From Myxococcales bacterium (GTDB lineage Bacteria; Myxococcota_A; Polyangia; Polyangiales; Ga0077539), in contig JAEUKI010000075.1 of NCBI GenBank assembly GCA_016793325.1, positions 358,266 through 422,265 of the forward strand: a stretch of DNA of 64,000 bases, read 5' to 3'. The notes beneath the pieces were generated by a model. The model was given only the letters and a program-made list of their open reading frames with translations, made no database searches and was not told where the DNA came from. Within the stretch, counting starts at the first letter, position 1, and each line of letters opens with the position of its first letter. The translations under genes and the position numbers were made by a program. Below are positions 1 to 7,590 of this stretch, in pieces.

Positions 1-146
1 GCGTCGGGTTCGGGCGCTTCGCCGCGGTGGTCGAGCTCGACACGGCGATGGCGTTCTTCTGGGCAAACGCGGACACGACGACGGTGCGAATCGACGGCGT
101 CGCGTTGTCGCTCGTGCCTTCGACGGCGCTCGCGATCACGTTTTGA
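1..146 (+). CDS. C-terminal end of an unidentified protein
   Basis: The frame starting at base 3 is open from the window edge to a TGA at 144-146 and gives 47 residues, beginning VGFGRFAAVVELDTAMAFFW and ending ALAITF. Codons end almost always in G or C, as in the neighbouring genes, so this looks like the real tail of a gene that begins outside the window. The segment is hydrophobic and beta-like (TTTVRIDGVALSLVPSTALAITF) but carries no motif I recognise. It converges on the minus-strand gene ending at 187, leaving a 40-nt gap. Confidence 0.6.
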   Translation, partial: VGFGRFAAVVELDTAMAFFWANADTTTVRIDGVALSLVPSTALAITF

Positions 147-186
147 GTGACGACCGAGCGGCGCGCACGAACGCAGGCGCGCGTGA

Positions 187-738
187 TCAGTTGCGGGTCA
201 TCGGGCCGTCGCACGCGTCGAGGTCGAGGTCGACGGTGAGGTTTGCCGAGAAGGTCCCAGACGTGAGGTTCGTGCACGTCGCGCGGAGCTTCATGCCGTA
301 GGAGCTGCTCGTGCGCGTCGGCGTGAATTCGCAGGGCGAAGTCGCTCCGGCGGTCTGCGCGCCCGTGAAGCTGTTTTGTCCAACAGCGAACGTGACCGAT
401 CCGCGAGAGCAGCTCGCGCACGTGTCCTGCGTCCAATCCGGAAGCGTGAACGTGATCGAGCGCAGTCCACGCTCGTCGCCGCCGATTTGTTGGAGCACGA
501 GGCTGCGGCCGTTGGGGCCGAGCGAGCAGGTTCCTTGGATGCCTCCGGCGCTGCCCTGCGGCAGCGACGGGTCCACGCGCCGCTGCTGCGCGAAGCGAAA
601 GCCCGTGTCCGTCGGCGCGGCCGTCCCGTCGCGAAACGCGACTGCGACCGTGCCCTGCACGAGAAAGCCCGTGCTCGGCGCACAGTTCGAAGCCAACAAG
701 GCAACGGCAGCCAGGGTCGCGCGAATCGAGTGCTTCAT
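187..738 (-). CDS. Secreted hypothetical protein with five mid-protein/C-terminal cysteines
   Basis: The product is 183 residues. It starts with MKHSIRATLAAVALLASNC, a short positively charged and hydrophobic export signal. The cysteine at 19 is preceded by A-S-N rather than a classical lipobox, so lipoprotein processing is uncertain. The mature part has beta-strand-like stretches (GTVAVAFRDG, SITFTLPDW, FSANLTVDLDLDAC) and a CASC pair, suggesting a small disulfide-stabilised beta-sandwich in the envelope. No family is recognised. It diverges from the lipoprotein gene at 995 across a 256-nt region. The start ATG (revcomp of 736-738) opens the signal sequence. Confidence 0.7.
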   Translation of the reverse strand: MKHSIRATLAAVALLASNCAPSTGFLVQGTVAVAFRDGTAAPTDTGFRFAQQRRVDPSLPQGSAGGIQGTCSLGPNGRSLVLQQIGGDERGLRSITFTLPDWTQDTCASCSRGSVTFAVGQNSFTGAQTAGATSPCEFTPTRTSSSYGMKLRATCTNLTSGTFSANLTVDLDLDACDGPMTRN

Positions 739-982
739 GCGTGGAGTCTCCGAGAGGAGTCACTGTAGCAGCGGTTGTGCCAAGGATCTGCCCGCGCGCA
801 CTGGTGAAAACTGCCTGGAGAAACCCGCAAGAATCGACGCGGGGCCGGCGCGTACCGCCGACGGATCACGGGCGGGTAGCGAACGGTTGTTCACACCCGC
901 ACCGCGATGGGCTCGGCGGTGCGAGGCTCGGTCGAGGAGGTGGCCCTTTCGAACGACGGGCGCATTCGACGCTTCCACCGCG

Positions 983-988
983 TACGAT
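983..988 (+). promoter_or_regulatory. Putative -10 element just before the 995 start
   Basis: TACGAT ends 6 nt before the GTG at 995. It fits the TAnnnT pattern seen at the same place before several other genes in this window, which would put the transcription start at or next to the start codon. No clear -35 is visible. Confidence 0.3.
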
Positions 989-994
989 GCCGCT

Positions 995-1873
995 GTGAAG
1001 TTTGGTTCTGTTGCGCGGCGCACGGCGCTGTGGGCCGTCGGCTGCGCGATCGCAGCGGGCGGGTGTTCTTCGTGTGTGCGCGGGGCTCCGCGCGGCGGGC
1101 TCATCACGGACGCCTCGCGGATCTCGGCGGTGCTCTCGCAGCGAGCGACGCGCGTGCGCGCGCTGCGCGCGCACGGGAGCGCGGACATCTACAACCGCGA
1201 GGGGCGAAAGCGCGGCGATCTCGACATCGCGGTGCGCGCGCCGGATCACATTCGGTTCGACATTTCGGCGTTCGGCGTCTCGTTCTTCTCGCTCGTCAGC
1301 GACGGGACGCGCTTCGGGTTGCTGCAGGGAAACCAGTTCATCGTGGGCCCCGCGCGCGCGTGCGCGGCGCAGCGGATCGCGGGGATCGCGCTCGAAGCGC
1401 GAGAGATCGCCGCGGTCCTGAGCGGCGGTGTTCCCGTGATCGGAGCGCCCGTCGGCCCCGTGCGTTGGGAAGAGGGGCGCTACGTCGTCGACCTTCGTAC
1501 CAACGAGGGAAACACCGCGCGAATCGAGCTCGAGCTCCCGTCGGATCAAGACGCTCTGCCGCCCGATCGACAGACCCCGCGCGTCTCGAGGATGGTGCTC
1601 CGCGACTTGCGCGGGCCGCGCGCGGACATCCGCTACGAGAGCTATCGCGTCGTGCAGGGCGAGGCGTACCCCGATCGCGTGCGCGTGTTGATCCCTCGCG
1701 ACGAGGTCGACATGCAGGTGCGCTTCGATCGCATCGAGCCCGGCGATCCGACGCCCGCGGCTCCGGACATCAACGATCCGCTCGCAGAAGACAACCCGCG
1801 ACCGGCGTCGAACGATCCGTTTCGCGTCGCGCCTGCGCAGCCCACCAACGAAGTGATCCCGGTCGACTGCTGA
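995..1873 (+). CDS. Outer-membrane lipoprotein, LolB/DUF4292-like fold
   Basis: Translation from GTG at 995 gives 292 residues: MKFGSVARRTALWAVGCAIA followed by AGGC, a good lipobox, so the mature protein is probably lipid-anchored. The frame stays open far upstream, but only this start places the signal peptide at the N-terminus. After the signal come features of lipoprotein-carrier-like proteins: an early helix with VRALRAHGSADI, then alternating strands with DLDIAVRAPDHIRFDISAFG and FFSLVSDGTRFGLL, which resemble the LolA/LolB/DUF4292 half-barrel. The C-terminus is acidic and proline-rich (DPTPAAPDINDPLAEDNPRP) and probably disordered. A role in lipoprotein or LPS trafficking is inferred from fold resemblance only. 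It converges on the zinc-ribbon gene at 1889. Confidence 0.65.
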   Translation: MKFGSVARRTALWAVGCAIAAGGCSSCVRGAPRGGLITDASRISAVLSQRATRVRALRAHGSADIYNREGRKRGDLDIAVRAPDHIRFDISAFGVSFFSLVSDGTRFGLLQGNQFIVGPARACAAQRIAGIALEAREIAAVLSGGVPVIGAPVGPVRWEEGRYVVDLRTNEGNTARIELELPSDQDALPPDRQTPRVSRMVLRDLRGPRADIRYESYRVVQGEAYPDRVRVLIPRDEVDMQVRFDRIEPGDPTPAAPDINDPLAEDNPRPASNDPFRVAPAQPTNEVIPVDC

Positions 1874-1888
1874 GCGCGCGGCGCGCGT

Positions 1889-2056
1889 TCAGCGGGCGGG
1901 CTTGTCGCTGGTCGTCGGCGAAGACGCGCTCGACGCTCTCTCGCGGCACTTGCAGCGATCGTCTTTGGGGACGTGCGCGAGCACCTGCTCGACGTGCGCT
2001 CCGCACCCTCGAAACGTTGGCTTGTTGCAGCTCGGACAAACGACGGCCATGCACAT
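1889..2056 (-). CDS. 55-residue zinc-ribbon protein
   Basis: The product is 55 residues, beginning MCMAVVCPSCNKPTFRGCGA. It carries CPSC near the N-terminus, CG at 17-18, and CKC at 36-38 within VPKDDRCKCRER. This is the pattern of a short conserved family in actinobacteria and myxobacteria: CPxCxKPTxxGCGxHVxxVLxxVPxxxRCxC, probably one zinc-binding knuckle. The start at 2056 is supported by an AGGAGG 8 nt upstream on the minus strand; an alternative ATG lies two codons later. The tail is Ser/Pro/Lys-rich. It is missed by ordinary length cut-offs. Function unknown. It lies 180 nt downstream of the end of selO on the same strand. Confidence 0.8.
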   Translation of the reverse strand: MCMAVVCPSCNKPTFRGCGAHVEQVLAHVPKDDRCKCRERASSASSPTTSDKPAR

Positions 2057-2198
2057 GGGACGGACCTCCTATCACGACGCCCCGTTGCGAGAACCCACGC
2101 GAAGAGCAGTGTCCTGGAAAAATCCAGAGATGCTCAGCTTGCGTGTCGCCAACAGAAGGCGTCGACGTTGTGACTGCTCGATGCGTGCGTTGATCGAA

Positions 2199-2212
2199 CG
2201 TTGGATCCAACG
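2199..2212. repeat. 14-bp perfect palindrome in the selO/zinc-ribbon gap
   Basis: CGTTGGATCCAACG is fully self-complementary and lies 25 nt beyond the stop of selO, between it and the zinc-ribbon gene on the same strand. It could be a weak terminator stem or a dimeric protein-binding site. There is no following T tract on either strand. Confidence 0.35.
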
Positions 2213-2236
2213 ACGCGCGCGTTGGGTTCGCGGGCG

Positions 2237-3853
2237 CTACGAGCTGCACGAGAGCATCGAGCAGCCTGCCTTTTGTCGGGCCCAGTCGGGGCGCTTCTCG
2301 GCGAACGCCTCGCGGCCCGGCTGCTCTTCGTACGGTCGGCGAATCACGGCGAGCAGCTCTTCGAGCGCGGCGACGTCTCCCTTGGCGACGCGGTCGATGA
2401 CCTGCTGCGCGATGTAGTTTCGCGGGATGTAGACAGGGTTTTCTTTGTTCATCCGCGCGGCGCGGTCCTGCGCAGCGACCCCCTCGCGCTGCACGCGCGC
2501 GCTGTAGCGTCGGAGCCACGCCTCGAAGCGGCCGCGGACGAGCTCGTTGTCGAGTGGGTGCGACGATCCCGCGCTGTAGAACGCGTGCTCGATCGTCGCG
2601 CGGTGGTGCGCCCACGGCGTCGATGGGTCCTCGACGCGCGCCTTCGCGAGCGCGCGATAGAAGATCGTCGGGTCGACCTCGGCGCTCGTGAGCGCCTCCA
2701 TCAACGCGTCGATCAGGGCGATGTCGTCTTGCGTGCTCGCGGCGTCATCGAGCGGCGAGAGGCCGAGCTTGCGCAGCATCATGGTGTGGTGCTTCTTCGC
2801 GAAGAGCGCAGGCCACTGATCGATCGTGTTCTGCAGGGGGGCGACGTCGTCGACGAGAAACGTGAGCGCGTTGCCGAGCTGCGCGAGGTTCCATTGGGCG
2901 ATGCGCGGCTGGTTTCCGAAGCGGTAGCGCTTGCCCTGCGCGTCGGTGGTGTTCGGCGTCCAGCCAGGGTCGAACACGTCGAGCCAGCCATACGGGCCGT
3001 AGTCGATCGTCAGTCCGAGGATCGACATGTTGTCGGTGTTCATCACGCCGTGCACGAAGCCGACGCGCATCCAGTGCGTGACCATCGTCGCGGTGCGCTC
3101 GGCGACCTCGTCGAAGAGGCGCGCGACCTGTTCGGGCAGCGAAAGTCCTTCGAACTGCGGATAGAGCGTCGAGACCGTATAGCGAAAGAGCTTCTCGAGC
3201 GTCGCTCGATCGTCGCGCGACGCGTGGATCTCGAAGTGGCCGAAGCGCACGAACGAGGGCGCGACGCGGCACGTGATCGCGCCGGGTTCTACCTCGGGAT
3301 TTCCGTCGTAGAACATGTCGCGCTCGACGCCGTCCCCCGTGAGCACCAGCGACAACGCTCGCGTCGTCGGGACGCCCAAGTGGTGCATCGCCTCGGAGCA
3401 CACGAGCTCGCGCAACGACGAGCGGAGCACCGCGCGTCCGTCCGCGCGGCGCGAGTAGGGCGTAGGGCCGGCGCCCTTGAGCTGCACTTCCCAACGTTCG
3501 CCGCGGCTGTTCTCGACCTCGCCGAGGTTGATCGCGCGCCCGTCGCCGAGCTGGCTCGCCCAGTTGCCGAACTGGTGGCCGCCGTAGCACGCGGCGTATG
3601 GTTTCATCCCAGAAATGATGCGGTTTCCTGCGAGGACCTCGGCGAGCTCGGGCGTCGGTTCGGGGTCGAGGTCGAGCAGCGCGCACACCTCGGGCACGAG
3701 CGCGAGGAGCTTCGGCGCGGACACCGGCGTCGGCGCGACGCGCGAGTACACAGCGCCCGTGACCATGCGCGTGCGATTGTCGTCGCGCGGGTCCGCCGGG
3801 AGCGTGTCGACGAAGCGCGAGCGATACGTGAGCGATTCGATGCTGTGGGTCAT
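2237..3853 (-). CDS. selO: Protein adenylyltransferase SelO (YdiU family)
   Basis: The product is 538 residues, normal for bacterial SelO. This pseudokinase transfers AMP from ATP to protein Ser/Thr/Tyr residues in the oxidative stress response. Family signatures are in order: YGGHQFGNWA at 90-99, LGDGRA at 102-107, QLKGAGPTPYSR at 124-135, DGRAVLRSS at 138-146, then HGVMNTDNM near 270 with the metal-binding Asn/Asp. The C-terminus ends in CSS, as in E. coli YdiU; the eukaryotic protein has selenocysteine there, but here the codons are ordinary Cys. The start at 3853 (MTHSIESL) gives the usual N-terminus; the frame is open upstream but that extension is Arg-rich and non-homologous. An AGGGA lies just upstream. 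Confidence 0.93.
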   Translation of the reverse strand: MTHSIESLTYRSRFVDTLPADPRDDNRTRMVTGAVYSRVAPTPVSAPKLLALVPEVCALLDLDPEPTPELAEVLAGNRIISGMKPYAACYGGHQFGNWASQLGDGRAINLGEVENSRGERWEVQLKGAGPTPYSRRADGRAVLRSSLRELVCSEAMHHLGVPTTRALSLVLTGDGVERDMFYDGNPEVEPGAITCRVAPSFVRFGHFEIHASRDDRATLEKLFRYTVSTLYPQFEGLSLPEQVARLFDEVAERTATMVTHWMRVGFVHGVMNTDNMSILGLTIDYGPYGWLDVFDPGWTPNTTDAQGKRYRFGNQPRIAQWNLAQLGNALTFLVDDVAPLQNTIDQWPALFAKKHHTMMLRKLGLSPLDDAASTQDDIALIDALMEALTSAEVDPTIFYRALAKARVEDPSTPWAHHRATIEHAFYSAGSSHPLDNELVRGRFEAWLRRYSARVQREGVAAQDRAARMNKENPVYIPRNYIAQQVIDRVAKGDVAALEELLAVIRRPYEEQPGREAFAEKRPDWARQKAGCSMLSCSS

Positions 3854-3933
3854 TGCAGTGTCCCTGATCAGAGCGAGACAACTATGGTTCATGCGCGCAC
3901 GATGAACAGGGCCCGTCGGTGATTGTGCGGTGT

Positions 3934-5772
3934 CTACTCTGCGCAACGCGCGGCGGCCGCGGGGAGCGCGTCGGTCCAGCGGTCGTTGGCGGCGAGCGTT
4001 CCGGTGACGAGGGCGCGTTGCGGATCGAGCGCGAGCGACGGGCCTCCTGTGCGTCGGAGGGCTTCGAGCGCGCGAATCGCAGCGTCGTGGCCGAGCAGGG
4101 ATAGCTCGTCGGGGCTCTCGCCGAAGCGCGCGCACCACGCGCGAAGCGTCGCTCGAAAGCCGACCCCCGCGCGGACGCCGACCCAAGGGCCAGGCGTTCG
4201 TGGGTCTGCGCTCGCGCCGTTGGGCGCCGCAGGGTCGTCGGGCGCCGCTGAAAAATCGTGCATCGCGGACCGTGCGTCGAGGACCCATCGAGAGCGAAGC
4301 CCGCGGCTTCGGACCGCGCGCCCGATCGCCAATCGAGACTCGCGTCCTGCGTCGCCGACGAACACGAGCGTGACGCCGTCGCGACGAGGGACGTTGGTTC
4401 CATCGAGGATCGCGTTGGACGCGCTCACGCCGAGCTGCAGCAGCGCGTCTTGCGTCGCTTCTGCGAGCGGATCCGCGGTGCTCGGCGCGACGATGAGCGC
4501 GCGAGGCGATCGGCCCACGGACACGACGGCGCGCGCGATGGCCTCGGCGCGGTCGATCGTCGAGGGCGCCGCAGGGTGAACGAGCGCGCCTGTCGACTCG
4601 ATCGCCTGGGGAACCGCCAGCAAGAACAGCGCGACCGAGAGGCTCTGGGCGCGGATCGCGGCGGGCCCGGCGAACTCGTCGCGCGTCGGTCCGATGATCG
4701 CGCGGGCGCCTTGCGCGAACAGTCGATCGATCGCCGCAGCGGTCTGCGACGGGTCTGCGCCCTCGTCTTCGATCGCGATGCGAACGTTCGAAACGCGCTC
4801 GAGCGCGAGCTGTGCGCCGCGCAGGACGCTCGTTCCGATCGCTGCGCGCGCGCCGGACATGGGGACGACGAGCCCGACGACGGACGAGCTCGAGAGCGTG
4901 GTGGTCGCCGAGGTCTGCGTCGCGCGGTCGTCGGGCAGGTCCGCGAGCCAGCGCAAATACCGGGGGATATCGTCGCGCGCTCGCGCGAGGTCGAGCAGCC
5001 GCAGCGCGAGCGGGCGTCGCAGCACAGAGCCTGTCTCCGAAGCGTCAATGGCGTCGGTCAAGGCGCGAGGCTCGGTGGCTCGCAACGCGACTTCTTCGAT
5101 GAGCGCGGCGCGCGCGCGCGGGTCTTCGCAGCGAAGGCCCGTGCGAACCCAGGGTGTTCCTGCGGTCTCTGCGTGCTCGACGGTCGCGAGCGTGCGCGCG
5201 ACGGTCTGCAGCGCGACGGACGCGTCCGTCTCGATCGCGGCGCTCTCTGCAAGGGCGCAAGCGATCTCGACGGTCTCTGCGGGGTCTGGGCGCGTTCGTT
5301 CGAGCGGGCGCAACAGTCGACGCGCGTCCGTGAGGTGCGCGCGATGGTCGTCGGTGTTTTGCGCGCGGGCCGCTTCGCGTGCGTCGAGCACGCCGTGGGC
5401 GATCGCGCGCTGCGCTGCGAGGTCGGGGTCCGCTCGGGGATCCACCCGCGCGAGCTCGACGCGGGCGTGTTCGAGGTCGTCTCGCGCCACGAGCACGCGA
5501 ACGAGCAACACCCGCGCGCTCTGGGCGAGGGGCTCTGTCGGGTGCGCTCGGATCGCGGCGCGCAGCTGTTGCTCGGCGTCCGAGAGCGATCGCGTCGTTC
5601 CTTCGAACGCGAGTCGTCGCGCTTCGGCGAGCGAGCGATCGAACGCGACGTCGCGGCTGACGAGCGCGAGCGGTCTCGTTGCGGGCCCCGATGGACGACA
5701 CGCTGCCGCCGCTGCGGCCGAGAGCGCGAGTCCGATGATCGCTGCGCGCGGTCGAGTGCGGCGTTGCGACAC
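3934..5772 (-). CDS. LpoA-like lipoprotein: N-terminal helical repeats plus periplasmic-binding-protein domain
   Basis: The product is 612 residues. An export signal (IIGLALSAAAAAAC) ends at a lipobox-like cysteine near 25. Residues about 40-280 are helical repeat sequence, TPR-like (AEARRLAFEGTTRSLSDAEQ, then QLRAAIRAHPTEPLAQSARV). Residues about 290-600 form a type-I periplasmic binding fold: VVGLVVPMSG, GAQLALE, DRLFAQGARAIIGP, ALIVAPS and a C-terminal hinge region. This two-part layout matches LpoA, the outer-membrane activator of penicillin-binding protein 1A, and related LivK-like lipoproteins. The gene begins 4 nt after the stop of the M14 carboxypeptidase gene, so the two are probably co-transcribed. 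A peptidoglycan role is inferred from architecture, not shown. Confidence 0.75.
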   Translation of the reverse strand: MSQRRTRPRAAIIGLALSAAAAAACRPSGPATRPLALVSRDVAFDRSLAEARRLAFEGTTRSLSDAEQQLRAAIRAHPTEPLAQSARVLLVRVLVARDDLEHARVELARVDPRADPDLAAQRAIAHGVLDAREAARAQNTDDHRAHLTDARRLLRPLERTRPDPAETVEIACALAESAAIETDASVALQTVARTLATVEHAETAGTPWVRTGLRCEDPRARAALIEEVALRATEPRALTDAIDASETGSVLRRPLALRLLDLARARDDIPRYLRWLADLPDDRATQTSATTTLSSSSVVGLVVPMSGARAAIGTSVLRGAQLALERVSNVRIAIEDEGADPSQTAAAIDRLFAQGARAIIGPTRDEFAGPAAIRAQSLSVALFLLAVPQAIESTGALVHPAAPSTIDRAEAIARAVVSVGRSPRALIVAPSTADPLAEATQDALLQLGVSASNAILDGTNVPRRDGVTLVFVGDAGRESRLAIGRAVRSRGLRSRWVLDARSAMHDFSAAPDDPAAPNGASADPRTPGPWVGVRAGVGFRATLRAWCARFGESPDELSLLGHDAAIRALEALRRTGGPSLALDPQRALVTGTLAANDRWTDALPAAAARCAE

Positions 5773-5776
5773 GGGC

Positions 5777-7516
5777 TTAGTGTCGCTCCCCGATCGCGAT
5801 GGTCCTCGTGACCGTGCCCGTGCGGCAGCTCTCGACGCGGATCTCGACGCTGCCCGATCCGCGGACGATCCAGCACGCCTCGCGGCGCGAGACGCTCCCG
5901 CGCGAGCGCTGAAAGAACAGCGCGAAAGCGCCGCCGAATTTGCCTCGGCCCCATCCGTCGATGTGCCCGAGCGCTCGGCGAGCGCCCTTCGGATCGACGA
6001 GGTGCGCGCCGTTGCGTCCCACGGCGATCACGGACGGAGGCTCGTTGAACGGGAGCTCCTTGGCCGACTCGAGGATGTGCGTCGGGAGGTAGCCCTCGTT
6101 GGTGATCACTGCGGTGACGCGGTGGAGGTCTGCGCCGAGCGGCTCGACGGTGACCTCGGGGATCGCGAGTCGCGGGCTCATCGCCGCGAGGCGCAAGAAG
6201 AACGCGCTCTGCCGCGCGCAGAGCTCGCGGAGCTGCTCGAGGGGCGGGTTGCTCATCCCGATGCGCGGGTCGACGCCGCCTGCTTCGACGCGGCCGAGCT
6301 GCGGGTGCTCGATGGGGCGCCAGGGACGGACGATGCGCGATTGATTTTGTGTGCGGTCCCACGCGCCGAGCGCCTCGAGTTCGGCGCGCGTGAGCATGGT
6401 GTAGTGATCGACGAAGGGTTTTTTGCGGGCAAAACCGAGCTGCGCGAACAAGTCCCAGAGCTCGCACACGAGGGCGATCGCGCCGCGTTGATGAAAGGCG
6501 TAGTCCGCGAGCGCGCCGTGCAGGGGCTTTTCGGGCTCGTAGGTGAACTCTTCGAAGCCCGAGACCGTGGGGTAGCCGCCGTGGTCTTCGCCCCACTGCG
6601 CGACCTGGCGAAACACGGCGAGGTCGAACGGGTTCATCTTTCGGTCGGGCGCGTTGCCGAGGGGACGGATGTAGCAGCCGCCGAAGGTGTGGAGGTTGAG
6701 CCACGCGAAGATGGTCGGCTCTTTCGTGACGAAATCGACGACGGCGCGCGCTTCGGGCTCGCTCGTCGGGTAGACGCCGGCGCCTTCTTGTTCGGGCTCG
6801 GGGGCCCAAGACCAAGGGAAATTGCGGTTGAGGTCCGTGTCGTTGTCGCCGAGAAAATACGGGTCGGGGATCGTGTGCCCGTCCCAGTCCTCGATCACGC
6901 CCTCGGGAAACACTTTGTAGAACGGCCCGATGTCCTCGAGCTCGCGCGGCAGCATGAGCCCGCGGACCTCGCGAGACTCGACGAACTCTCCTGCGGGGTC
7001 TTCTTTGCGAATGAGCAGGGCGAGCCCGTCGCCGTCCATGTCGCGCGAGACCCATCGAGGCCTGTGCGCTTCGGGGCGGCGATCGCGCGGGTTCGAACGC
7101 ACATATCGCCCGGTGGTGAGCACGGCTTCGGCGCCGTCGGGGCTCATGCGAGGCAGCACGTAGACGCGCAGCTCGCGGAGGACATCACGGACGTGAGGCG
7201 GGAGGGATTGCGCGTCGAAGTCGGGCTCGGCGTGGAGGCGAATGAAGTCTTCGGCGATGGCGAGGGCGACGGACGAGCCGCTGAGCTCGGTCGCGTGCAT
7301 GTTTCCGTCGACCCAGACCGACGGGCGATCGCGGTTGGGCTCGCGGCCGATGGTGAGCAGGTGGAGCGCGCGCCCCTCGACGGACGTCCCGATCGACTGG
7401 AGGCGAACGAACTCAGGGAAGGCCCTGGCCCACGCTTCGAGTTGATCGTTGATTTCCTGGTAGTTGAGGAATCGTTGCCGAAACGGGTACGCGAGGGCGG
7501 TGACGGGCGAGGTCAT
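5777..7516 (-). CDS. M14-family zinc carboxypeptidase
   Basis: From ATG at 7516 the product is 579 residues. Metallocarboxypeptidase motifs appear in order: HATE at 74-77 (zinc ligands His74 and Glu77), LNRNFPWSW near 225 with the substrate-carboxylate Asn-Arg pair, LNLHTFGG near 272 with the third zinc ligand, and ALVCELWD near 350 with the catalytic Glu. The C-terminal third is beta-rich and resembles the accessory domain of M14 exopeptidases. No signal peptide is seen from this start; an in-frame ATG 30 codons upstream adds no signal either, so location is unclear. It is followed at 4 nt by the LpoA-like gene. Likely substrates are peptides or peptidoglycan stem peptides. The gene diverges from the lipoprotein at 7591. 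Confidence 0.88.
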   Translation of the reverse strand: MTSPVTALAYPFRQRFLNYQEINDQLEAWARAFPEFVRLQSIGTSVEGRALHLLTIGREPNRDRPSVWVDGNMHATELSGSSVALAIAEDFIRLHAEPDFDAQSLPPHVRDVLRELRVYVLPRMSPDGAEAVLTTGRYVRSNPRDRRPEAHRPRWVSRDMDGDGLALLIRKEDPAGEFVESREVRGLMLPRELEDIGPFYKVFPEGVIEDWDGHTIPDPYFLGDNDTDLNRNFPWSWAPEPEQEGAGVYPTSEPEARAVVDFVTKEPTIFAWLNLHTFGGCYIRPLGNAPDRKMNPFDLAVFRQVAQWGEDHGGYPTVSGFEEFTYEPEKPLHGALADYAFHQRGAIALVCELWDLFAQLGFARKKPFVDHYTMLTRAELEALGAWDRTQNQSRIVRPWRPIEHPQLGRVEAGGVDPRIGMSNPPLEQLRELCARQSAFFLRLAAMSPRLAIPEVTVEPLGADLHRVTAVITNEGYLPTHILESAKELPFNEPPSVIAVGRNGAHLVDPKGARRALGHIDGWGRGKFGGAFALFFQRSRGSVSRREACWIVRGSGSVEIRVESCRTGTVTRTIAIGERH

Positions 7517-7574
7517 AGCGGCGGTGGAGTATGGATCATAGACGGCCGTGGGAGTCGGCTGACCGAAGGAAGAG

Positions 7575-7585
7575 TGGTATACGCT
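7575..7585 (+). promoter_or_regulatory. Putative extended -10, TGGTATACGCT
   Basis: A TGn-TATACG/TACGCT run ends 5 nt before the ATG at 7591. The same TGnTAnnnT layout lies before the starts at 21787, 49565 and 50655. If used, the mRNA would begin at or near the start codon. Confidence 0.35.
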
Positions 7586-7590
7586 CGAAC

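Noticed and set aside
2237..3853. SelO as a selenoprotein
   Set aside because: The penultimate region is read with ordinary Cys codons and the frame ends at TAG; no in-frame TGA or SECIS-like hairpin is seen.
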